A stretch of 64,000 nucleotides of DNA from Owenia fusiformis (Eukaryota; Annelida; Polychaeta; Sabellida; Oweniidae), in NCBI GenBank assembly GCA_903813345.2, contig CAIIXF020000006.1:28963936-29027935 (forward strand), in the 5' to 3' direction. Of the stretch, positions 36,601 through 48,600 are shown one piece after another. The position numbers were made by a program, and so were the translations under genes. The notes below the pieces were generated by a model, which saw nothing but the letters and a program-made list of their open reading frames with translations, was not told the DNA's origin and made no database searches. Each line of letters begins with the position of its first letter. Positions within the stretch are counted from its first letter, which is position 1.

Positions 36601-39600
36601 GCAGGTAAACTGACATGTGAAGACCAACTGTCATATGCAGGTGAAGTTTCACATGCAGGTAAACTGTCATATGCATGTAAACTGCCGTATGCTAGTAAAC
36701 AGTCATAAGGAGGTCAACTGTCATGTGCAGACCAGTTGTCATATGCAGGTAAATTGTCATATGGAGGTCAACTGTCATGCAGTTTGCAGGTAAATTGTCA
36801 TATGGAGGTAAACTGTCATACACAGGTAAACTGTCATATGCAGGTAAACTGCCATATGCAGGTTGACTGTCATATGCAGGTAAACTGTCATATGCAGGTA
36901 AACTGCCATATGCAGGTGAACAATGCAGGTTAACTGTCATATGCAGGTGAACAGTCATATGAAGAGCTTTAAAGCAACTTATTTGGAACCTTATTTTAAA
37001 TATGATTAGAGAAATTAAAACTTTCGGTATATGAATGTATGAATCATTTGTAAGAGAAAAGAAAAAAGGTTGGCTGGTAAAAAATCCTTGTGACAGATTA
37101 AACTTGATATATATATAAATAAAATATAAATGAAAAAGACAAGAACATGACATAGTTGTATTGCAGTGAAAGAAAACACTGAATGTGTCTGTTCTTACCA
37201 CCTTATCTATTCTACCTTTACATGTGTTGATATAAGGTGGACCACCAGTTAAGTGTCGGAACTACCAGGAAGTTAAAATACAAGAACAAGTCCAGAAGTT
37301 GACCATGGGAACAATACCACGCTCTATGTGGTTGGCGCTTGAGGATGATCTTGTAGATAGCTGTAAACCAGGGGATGATGTTGCTGTATGGTAAGTTATA
37401 CTTTCATTTAGTTGTGTTTCCAAATGTTAATAGTTTTTGATGCTGGGTGGATGGTGGGCATATTAGTGGGATAAAATATCTTGATAGCATTTGTAGGCAA
37501 ATATTTAAGGATGAAACTTGTGATCCTTGTATCTGCCCCTTTCCTAAAATGGGCTAAACATTTATTTTTCATTTTCGACCTCATTTTGAGAAAATGGGCA
37601 TACTCATACTGTTTTTTAAAAGGGCCTAAAATTTCAGAATTCAGGCCAAAATTAAGATGAAATGGTCTTATTTTTTCCCTGAAGCTTGTGTGAGAAGGGA
37701 ATGGCAAGATAAATTGTTAGCCCCCCTTGCATTTTTAGACCTGCCAGAGATTGATATATTTTTATCTATGTGAAAAAGATGTAATTTTTTTTTGGGGGGG
37801 GGGGAAATTTGCCATGGTAACTTGTGTATTGTCTACGGATTAATTTACTAAAACCTAAACAGGTATTTGATACACATATATATTTGTTCATCAGTGGGAC
37901 GGTCTTGCGTAGATGGAAGAGTTTTGGGAGTGAAAGTCGTTGTGATATTGAACTAGTGGTTAAAGTGAACCATGTACAAGTCCTGAATGAACAACAAACT
38001 GCAGGCATTCTCACACAGGAACTGGTAAGATATATGTATATCCACCCTATATATATATTATTGTTATATACTGTTTTTCTACCTAATAATACATAGGGTG
38101 GGCCAAAACATGTCCATATTTTTATTTGGTGATAAGTCTTTCAATGAATTTCAATAATATAATGCATATATATTTTAAATATTTTTGCCTGAGATGCAGG
38201 AATCATTGGTTTTCATATAGACCCCTAGTTTATCTTTTATTTTCCAGAGACCCAGTAAGATCTATTTATCCAATTTCAGAAACCATTGCACAAGTGATTC
38301 CTGCATCCCCTGTGAAAATTGAATCAAAATCCATAAAGTTTTAAAAGTTATATCAAAATAAGAAACATGGACATTTTTGGTGTATCCTGTATATGGAGAG
38401 ACAGGTTCATTATATACATGGGGGTAGCGCTATTTTTATGAGAAGTACGCCACCATGAGAAATCGAGTTTATCGAAGCATTCAGGGGGGTCTGGGAGGGG
38501 GGTTCTCCCCCATAAAAATTTTGAAACTTGGTTGTATTTTGAGCGATCTGATGCAGCCATCTGGTATGCTTGTACCAGGCATTATAATTTAACTTTTACA
38601 ATAATAGAAATGACAAGGCAATACAGATTAGTATATAAACAAGACATCACATTTTAAAACACAAGCATGTGCAGTGTACAGCACCTAACTAAATATGATA
38701 TAGTATGTAAAAATTCAAACAAATATTTTAGCAATATTTGTTTTTCTTTACGATCAGAAGAATTTACTTCATTGTATAATGTTTTGGCATTAGACTCATG
38801 TTGTCTGCTCCAGTAATATGGGCAGTTTTTATCTGGAATTCATGAGTCAAATGTCAATGTAGCATTTGTAGCATCACCAGTTTGGTTGAGTTGGCATTTT
38901 CAGTGAACAAATTTTCACACTGGTCTTCCCAATTGGCAAATAAGTGTGTGTTTATCTGATAGTGAATATACATGTTTTTGTGTCTGAGCCTTTGTGCTTA
39001 GCTCCCACCACAACCTCATCGTCGTTATTCACAGCTATGTCAATTACTTGACATTCACACGTGGAAGGGGTCAGTAAGTCCTTTATGAATTCGCAATCTG
39101 GAGTGTAGAGCTTGATTGTTTCTTGATCAACATTGTGTAGTATGATGTTGTCTCTACTGTCAGTACATACTTTCAAAATGTCACCTTTGCAGCCACGTGG
39201 ACTGAACTTAAATACTGTTTTACGTTTTCTGCCATCTACTATTTGAATTCCCTCGACATAGCCTTGGCCAGAGAGAATGAGAACATCTTTGCTGTTTATG
39301 GCCATTGTGCATTCATTTGGTATTTTACAGGCTGAGACATCTATATCAAAGCTTCTGATACGGGCATGTGGACCAGTGTAATCACAAACATTTATCTCCT
39401 CATTGCCAGTTAAAATGATGAGCTTGTTGTGATGATTTATTGCAATGTCTCGTGGATCTTTGATGCTTGGAATCTTGATTTGACCCTTGTATGTCCCGTC
39501 ATTAGTGTAAACATGCAGAGCCGTGCATCTTGCGTTTTCGTAGCAAACGATCAAGTTATTTTCCTCTGTGGTAGTTAGTGAGACACCACTGGAATGAAAC

Positions 39601-42600
39601 AAGCTAATGACTTTTGGATTCTTTGATGTTTCGTCATAGATTCTGATTTTATCAGCATCCAATGTTATGATCTTGTCATCTTTGGACACACGTAAATCAC
39701 TGAATTGATGGACAATTTTATGTTCATTGTTCTTTTGTTTGCTTGATGAATGAACCAATGCTTTATGGCTAATGGCTCTAGGTTGAAGACTTCTCTCTAA
39801 TCTTACTGGTTTGTCCTCCAAGTCAACTGAATGGCGAATGTAATTGGACTGATGGAAGCTTGTATTTTCTTCTCTCAACTTGACCTTCATCTCAAACCGA
39901 CTTGTTGGTAGAGCCAATGCTTTATGGCCACTGTCTCTGGGTTGAAGACTTCTCTCTAACCTTACTGGTTTGTCCTCCTCCATGTCAACTGAATGGCGAA
40001 TGTAATTGGACTGATGAAAGCTTGTATTGTCTTCTCTCAACTTGGCAAAGAAAACATTGTCATCATTTATTTCACTTGACTTGATTGTCAAATTAACCAC
40101 AGGTTTTACATCAATAATTACAGGGGTAGACCAGTCTTGCTTCTTAGTGTTAATCTCTGGTATCATATTCGCAATGTCTGTATCGTGACCATGTTCTTTT
40201 AACACCTCTAGTTGCATCACGGTGTCATCAATGACCTTTTGGTCAAGTTTGAAGACAGCTAAATTGGATTCTGTCTGTTTTATCACTGAATTGCCCACAG
40301 ATATGAGCTCACTCTGTAGGTTATTAAAATATGTGTTCACTTTTCTCTGGATGCAACATTTTTCTGCATCCAGTTTTGCTCTTGAATTTTTAATTTGTTG
40401 CTCAATTGCTTCAATGTGTTTGTGGATTTTGTTAATGTTGACTTCATCTTCACGTAATCGTTCTTTGCCAAGGTCAATAGCTGCACTCAAAGTGTCTATG
40501 TTGCCATCTGCTGTTTGTTTTATGTTACTATGGTGATGACCTTTGTGATGTAGGGCACATACTCTACAGATAAGCTTTTTGAGTTCTTCACAATGGTACT
40601 CTAAGGGCTCACTTGGATGTTTTCGGCAACACAAAGCCTGTTGAGATAACATATTTATCATTGTTTTAGTGTCACATGATTTATTTCCTGTCAGCTTAAG
40701 TACAGTGTGTGTACTTGTTGAATGTGAATATTCATGGGTGTGTCCACAGTATGTACAGTGCTTCTCATTGCATTCGCAACAAAATGATTTAGCTTTGATA
40801 GTCTCACCTCCATCGAAGCAGACATCACAATTCCATTCATTATTTTTGTCTTTTAGAATGTTAAGAATTGAATGAGCAAACGAGTTCACTTTTATTCCTG
40901 CTGCCTCATCATTTGTTGGTATCCTGCACACCTTTTTGCAGATATGGCATGGAAAGCTATTGTCATATTTGTCCATAGTTTTCTGGATACATCTCCTACA
41001 GAAGGTGTGCAAGCAGGGGAGCATCCTAGGATCGTCCATGTATTTCATACATTTTTGACATGTCACTGTCTTCTCCAGTACAGCATCAGTATCCAATCTT
41101 ATCCTTTTACTCGCTATTGCCATGATTATCTGAGTTTTCTATGTTGTTGATTGTCAGTCTAACTTTTTATCCTTTATTAGTGTTAAAATTATTAAGTCTA
41201 TTGAAAGTCCTTTCGATCTATTTATGTTAATGTTTTTACTCCAAACTGCAAGTAAAATGTAATGCTCTTGCAGTATTGATTTATAGCATGATAAGAACTG
41301 CATATACACGAACAATTATAGGTTTATACTATGAGACCTGTTCAAAAAATATCATGAAGATCAAGCCTATTATATGTAATTTTTCTCAAAATTATGATCT
41401 GTATATTGTTCTGGCGATCGTCTTTACAGTTTAAAGTATTGGTTAACACCTCTGTTTAAGTTGCTCATTGCTGATCTCTCTCAGTTGATATCCTTTTTTC
41501 ATTTTACAACATGAAAACATGATAATTTTCGAATTAGGAGTAAACAGTGACACGAGTCAATAGTGAACGTTTGGTGCTCCACAAAGGTGTTTACTTTGAG
41601 GCAGATATTAATACAAAGGGTAACATTTGAAAAATAGAAAAACGCAAACTTAATAAGAATCCTATGAATTGTATCAAGTCAATTCGAAAATGTACTACGG
41701 AAAGAGAGGGAGGGAGAGGGGGAGGGAGAGGGAGAGGAGAGAGAGGGGGAAGATGTCTTAAGTAGAGTTTCACTGTATTTATTTTCTATTTTCCCATGTT
41801 GTCAATAGTGAATGTTTGGTGCATCACAAAGGTGTTTACTTTGAGGCAGATATTGATACAAAGGGTAACATTTGAAAAATAGAAAACACACAAACTTTAT
41901 ATGAATCCTATGAATTGTATCAAGTCAATATGAAAATGTACTACGGAAAGAGAGGGAGAGGGGGAGGGAGAGGGAGAGGAGAGAGAGGGGGAAGATGTCT
42001 TAAGTAGAGTTTCACTGTATTTATTTTCTATTTCCCTGGTATGAAATCATCATTTACATCAGCCTTATTCGACAGACATCTTATGTAGATCAAAAAAGCT
42101 TTATAATTTTACACATCTTTGTACTTCACAGAGTCATCCACATGGCCAATCACACTATTCTATTTTATTTCCCCCCTATTGTGCAATTTAAAACTTGGCG
42201 CATGACATTCTACCTATTTTGGTACCTTACATGTACTTATGAGTACATTGAGGTCATTACTGACTTCGAGGAAGAATAACAAAACGAAAGTACTTCTCTT
42301 ATCTTACCACCTTGATTTATAAGTGTGACCTTAGATAACCTTAATGATGTAAAACATATTTACTGCTATAAGAGAATATGATATGATATGATATGCTTGC
42401 ATTTACATATGATGTCATTGCATGCCTTTGTGTTAAGGGCCTAACAATCAACAGTGGCAGTCAATTGAGCATGTTTTGAATTGCATTTCATTTAAAATGG
42501 TTTAGCTTTTCAATGTGTTGCCATAGTTATACACTGAAAGACAACTGAATTTAATGAATACAGGCTCATTATATGTTTGCCATGTCACCACTTATTTGTG

Positions 42601-45600
42601 GCAGAATTCTGTGGTTGGTGGCCAATGTTTGGCATTCAACATCTGTAACAAGTGGCAGGTAGTGACATTTTGCATGTTAATATATTGCAGACATTTAATT
42701 GAGATTATTCATTTTCCTTGTGTTCTTGCAGGTCCAGAATGTGTTTTATAATTAAAGCGTAGAGTGTCAATTTTTATGCGTATCCTTTTTTTTATACTTA
42801 TTCTAATATTTTGCATGTACATTTATTTGTAGAGAGAGGAGTTTCAACAGTTTTGGGATAGAAACCAGTATTCACCAATGACAGCCCGTAACGAAATCCT
42901 AGCAAGTCTCTGTCCCCAGGTGTATGGTCTCTATGTAGTGAAGCTTGCAGTGGGGCTGGTACTGGCTGGAGGGGTGCAGAGAAGGGATGATAATGGGACT
43001 AAAGTTCGAGGAGAGTCACATTTACTGCTAGTGGGAGACCCTGGTAAGTTGCAGCATAAACACATAGATTTTATAGTATCTATGGAATGTTTTTATGTCA
43101 CTTCCAGAATCAAGAAGTGGTGACATATTGTTATTGTCCCCAACTTTTTTTTGTGGACAGTGTTTAGCAGTCCGCATTTGGCAGTTGTTGGTTTCGTTGG
43201 TCGCTGTCTATAACAAATGGCATGTGGTGACATTTTGCATGTTAATGCCTTGTTTGAGCTTATTGTGACAATGTTATTGAACATTGTAAGGATATATTCA
43301 TTCTATAAATGAAAGTTAAATGTCTAGACCTTGTACATCTGGTATACAGCATCCTTCCTATATATTTAGATCAGTAGTCAGTACTGATGTGTCCAAATGG
43401 AAGTTTTAAATGTTCATCCGCTACTAATACATACAATAATACTAAATCCTCCATTCATGGACTAAGTCTTTCAACCCTATTCCAAAAACCTGGACCATTT
43501 TTGCCCATCTTACAACTTTCACTTATTTTTTAACATATTTAATAATTTCCCTAGCATTTAATTTTTCTTTTTTCTATAACTCTAGGTACAGGGAAATCTC
43601 AATTTCTGAAGTATGCAGCAAAGATTACCCCCAGGTCTGTACTGACTACAGGGATTGGAAGCACCAGTGCTGGCTTAACTGTCACAGCAGTTAAGGTAAA
43701 CTCACACTGTTCTTTTTGTACATGTTCAGAAAAACTGGTAAAATCTTGTAGTCTTACATTTAAGATAATTCTCACTCCACAGAATGTGCGAAAAATGTCC
43801 ACCTTTTAATTCAACTGCAGGCCTTGTTATGTCACAACCAGCTTTTGCCTATCTTTTATCAACACATAGTCTATGTATATCCCTCAGGATGGTGGAGAGT
43901 GGGCATTAGAAGCAGGTGCCCTTGTACTAGCAGATGGAGGATTATGTGCTATCGATGAGTTCAACAGTATAAAGGAACATGACAAAGCCAGTATACATGA
44001 AGCCATGGAGCAGCAAAGTATCAGTGTTGCTAAGGTGATAATAATCATTGTTTGCACGTTTATTATGTTGCTAGGGTAGTGTTGCTAGGGTTGTGTTTCC
44101 ATAAAGATAATCATTGACAAGATGAATAAACAGGTTGATTGTGCCGCCATCTTTTTATGGCTATTATTTCTATCACTCAAATACACATGTACTTTAAATA
44201 TGTATTCTAGGCAGGCCTGGTGTGTAAACTGAACACAAGGACAACTATCCTAGCAGCCACTAACCCCAAGGGTAAATATGACCCTGAACAGTCACTGAGT
44301 GTCAACATTGCTCTAGCTAGCCCTCTACTAAGCAGATTTGACTTAGTAATTGTACTCCTAGACTCAATGAATGAAGAGTGGGATCGTGTAGTGTCAAGTT
44401 ACATATTAGAGGAGAAGAACCCTTTAGGTAAGTCAATGGTCATGGTAGTTGCTAACCTTGGTAGAAGTACACCAAGTCTGGTGTTGTCGATGCCAACAAT
44501 AAGATCAAGGTTTAAAATTTAGGAAAACAATTCATACTTTCTGAAGAAATTTGAAATAAAGACATTCTGTTTTCATAGCATTAAGCTAGCCGTACACCAA
44601 TGGGACTTTGTCCCTTTGTCCGTTTTGTCCCAACTTGTCCGCCCTTGTCCCCCAGACATCATGGGACAATGTCCCGCATTGTCTCATTTTGTCCGATGAT
44701 TGGAATATAGCGCCATTTGGTCAGAAAATGGTCATATGATCAACACCTGATGAAATGTCCCTCATTTGTCCGGTAATGTCCCAAGGAAAGAATCAACATG
44801 TTCATTCTTTTCTTGGGACATAAAGGGACAACTCGGGACACAATCAGACAACGTTGGACAATGTCCCGGGGACAACTTGGGACAAAAAGGGACAACATGG
44901 GACAATGTCCCCTGATGTCCCAAGGATGTCCAAAGGGAATGTCCCAACTTGTCCCTTCATGTCCCATGAAAATATTTTACTCAATAACTTCCTTGATGTC
45001 TCATCATTTCCCATTAGTGTACGGCTAGCTTTACCTACATAGGCATATGTAGATTGTAGATTGTAGCCATAGGCAATTTGAATAATTGACCTAAATTGTG
45101 AAAATGGATGGTAAGCATTTGACAATTTATTTAATTCTCATCTCTAGACCACATGCACAACACATCACTATGGAGCATGGACAAGATGCAGGCTTACTTA
45201 TGTATGATCAAGTCCTTCAGTCCCATGCTTACTGACAGTGCTGTGAAGGTCCTGCAGGCCTACTACAGGGCCCAGAGAATGGCAGATGGTCGCAATGCAG
45301 CCAGGACAACCATGAGGCTACTAGAAAGCATGATCAGACTTTCTCAAGGTAGTGTACCTTCATTTTTAGGGCTTCCTACAATTCAACTGTAAAGTTCATA
45401 CTCTCTTTACTTTCAAATAATTTTACTCTTACTTTCAAAGACTAACTCAAACCTCCATTCTGATTTATAACAAGATTCCTATTTATTAGCGCTTCAAACA
45501 GTCCTACTGATGGCCATCATTTCAAGGATTAAAATACAACTTGTACATATTTTTACTTTCACTTTACATTCTCTTACTTTCAAAGACTGGAACTCAAACC

Positions 45601-48600
45601 GCTGTACTGACTTTTAGCGTGATTTGTACCGATTTTGATTTAGTTTTTAAATGATATAGAACAAACAGTATGTTCATTGGTAAGACTATTTATCGGAACA
45701 TACTCCATTGTTAAAATCTCTGTATTTAACACCTACAAATCTTTTCCAGTAGTTAGCATATGGCTTATCATTATTTTCAACATTATGTTTAACGTCTGTA
45801 ATGTCCTCTTTATTACAGCTCATGCCAGGTTGATGTTCCGCAATGAAGTTCTCACGCAAGATGCAGTTGTTGCAGTTTCCATTATGGAGTCATCCATGCA
45901 GGTAAAATCTGCTTCAGATACAGGCCCATAGCCAGGGAAGGGGGGGGGGGGGGTTCGGCTGATTCATGCGAACTTCATGACCAAAAATTCTTTCAAATCA
46001 TTCATTTTTTCATGATTCCGAGCAATGTGATTTTTGGCCAAAGCTGTCAAATGTGAACCCCCTGGAATCATTTCAAAGTGAATCCCCCTTCTTATAAGGC
46101 ATCTACACTGGCGCAGCGTCAAGTGAAAGGTTCAGAAGTCATTCCACTAGGTCAACCTTAAGTAATAATCATTCGACTAGTGTGAAAAGAGAGCCAAAGA
46201 GAAATAAATAAAGAAATGTAGTAGTCCAAACTTCATACAATCAAACTTTTATAAAGATATAACAAAGTTGAGTACTCAATATAGAAAGATGCAGAGTAAA
46301 ATCTGTAACAAATGTCAGGTGATGACATATTGCATGTTAATTAAATTAAATTAAATGGCTTGTTCTAGTTCTACTTTGACCCGGGTACTTTGACTTCCTG
46401 AACTGATAATTGAAGGGGAAATATATAGCTGAAAATCTTTGAAGCTGAGAAATTTATTGTATGTTGTATTGAGTCCATGTGGTCAATGTGTTTCAGGGAG
46501 CTGCTTTATTGGGTGGAGTGAATGCATTACATACTTCATTCCCTGAGGATGCAGAGAGTGAATACAGGGCACAGGGTAAGCATATTGAAAACTGAATAGG
46601 CTTTATATATTATCATTATTGTTTAGGAATAAAGACCAATTCTATGATTTATGGTGCAATACATGACTAAAAAATTATGTTCATTGTTAAAACGCGATTT
46701 AGGTTTTTTGCAATGGTCAATTAAATTTGAGGTCATATATTCAGATATTTGCCATGAATTATAGAATGAAGGTCTTTATTCCTTACATATCATGTATAAC
46801 CTAATTACAATATGTAGTGAAAATAATATATTATTTTTGTATAATTTAGGCCTAGAGCACATCCACTTATTATTGAATCAAACCAGGAGACATGTTTTGT
46901 GATTTTGCCTGACAATATGCCTTTTAAATTTTTATTCCATTTTGTTTTTTTTAAAAACCTCTATCTCATAATGCTCTGGATTTTAAAAGAAATCATTTTT
47001 CAATCGTGCTAATTCATAGCTCCCTTTGAAATGATGCATTGAATTACTATTAACAAAGTTGTTGATTTTCTTTCTCAGAGATTTTTTTTTTGGACTCCCA
47101 TTACAACCCTCCATCTCTGCATCAACATATTTATTACATTAAACGCAGCAATTTCCAAAAGTCTTGCGCATCTGTTCGACGTTCGAAATTGATCAAAACG
47201 CCCGTTCTCTTCCAAAACACCCCGTTGTATCTATACACCTTATCTAGATACTGACTGGACTGTGGGGCGTTTTGGAAGACAACGGGGCGTTTTGGTCAAT
47301 TTCGAACAGTTGCGCAGGACTTTTGGAAAAGATGTTATAGTTTATATATTCATATTCATAATGTCTTAGTGTCGTTTCTAGGTGGTATGTTGTGTAATAC
47401 CTTAGTAATGTTTTTAATTGTATATTACATCATTGAAGTTTTTTATGGTAACGGTTGCTATTTTTCTCAATAATTTTTTAATTGTAACATCAATGAAGTT
47501 TTCTATAGTAACGGTTGCTATTTGTCTCATTGTTATGTAATAATTAATTATTTCAGTTTGATTCAAATATAATTTTATTTCTGAAGAAGTAGGATGGACA
47601 TCCTACGAAACGTCAAAAAAATAAAATAAAATAAAATAAAAATAAATAAATATCTCTGAGAAAGAAAATCAACAACTTTGTTAATAGTACATTACTACCA
47701 GAGAGATGAACATTCATAGATGCATTGATTGTTTTTAATTCAAACATATTTTCAATTTTTTCAGCGGAAATGATTCTTGGACGTTTAAATCTCCAAGAGG
47801 AGTTAACGATGGAAAACTCCAGGCTTGATGAGGAGGCTCGTCTACGAGAAGAGACAACAGCTCTGTCTGGTGATAGATCAACATCTCCTCCTGGTGGTGA
47901 CAATCCAAACCAAGCACATCAAGTGACTAAATCAAATAAACAGACAAAATGGATTAATAATAACCAAAATGACAATTATAACTCAGGTGACAAAAGTAAC
48001 CAAGATAGCAAAAATGATACAAGTTTTTTATCTGTATCCACATTACTGAATGAAAGTGTTTCAGAGGACTGCGGAACAAGTATGATCTCATCACCAATAT
48101 TTGAAGCTCCTAAATCCAAACCAATAAGGCCAGCTTCTAATGTAAAATATACAGCAACAGAACAATTCAATACAACAGTAGATGAGCATTTGAAGCCAAG
48201 CACACAGGCTATACCAATCCTACATAGTACTCCCCTGAAGGAAAGGAACATGAGAAAAGAGTCAATCCAGAAGACTGGTGAAGTATTATCACAAATACCT
48301 CAGGATTTGGACAATGAAGTACGGCAAAATTCCGATTGGTTAGATGCAATTGACAATAATGATCATATTAAAAAACAGACAAATCCAAAATTTGTGAATA
48401 AAAACAAAGTGAATGCAGTAACTATAACAAGTGAGAGTACCACACTTAGAGGAAAATGTACAAAAGGAATTAAAATAAAATCCTCATTATCTGCAAAATT
48501 AAAAAGGAAACTGAATAAATTAGACAATGAAGGATGTGTAGATACTACAGACAAATCTGCTGATATTTCTCCAGAAAACAACAGTAATCATGACATTGAC

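Noticed and set aside
36692-37201. 169-codon minus-strand frame with HMT repeats
   Set aside because: Runs through the 18-bp array; the periodic product reflects the repeat only.
38952-41123. Naming the nested gene TRIM2, TRIM3, TRIM45 or TRIM56
   Set aside because: The domain order fits several TRIM groups, and invertebrate lineage-specific expansions make one-to-one orthology unsafe without a tree.
44740-45125. Several overlapping open frames on both strands
   Set aside because: They arise from GGGACA/TGTCCC repeats of a MITE in MCM9 intron 12.
47613-47917. Minus-strand frames opposite the last MCM9 exon
   Set aside because: Antisense shadows of the real coding exon.
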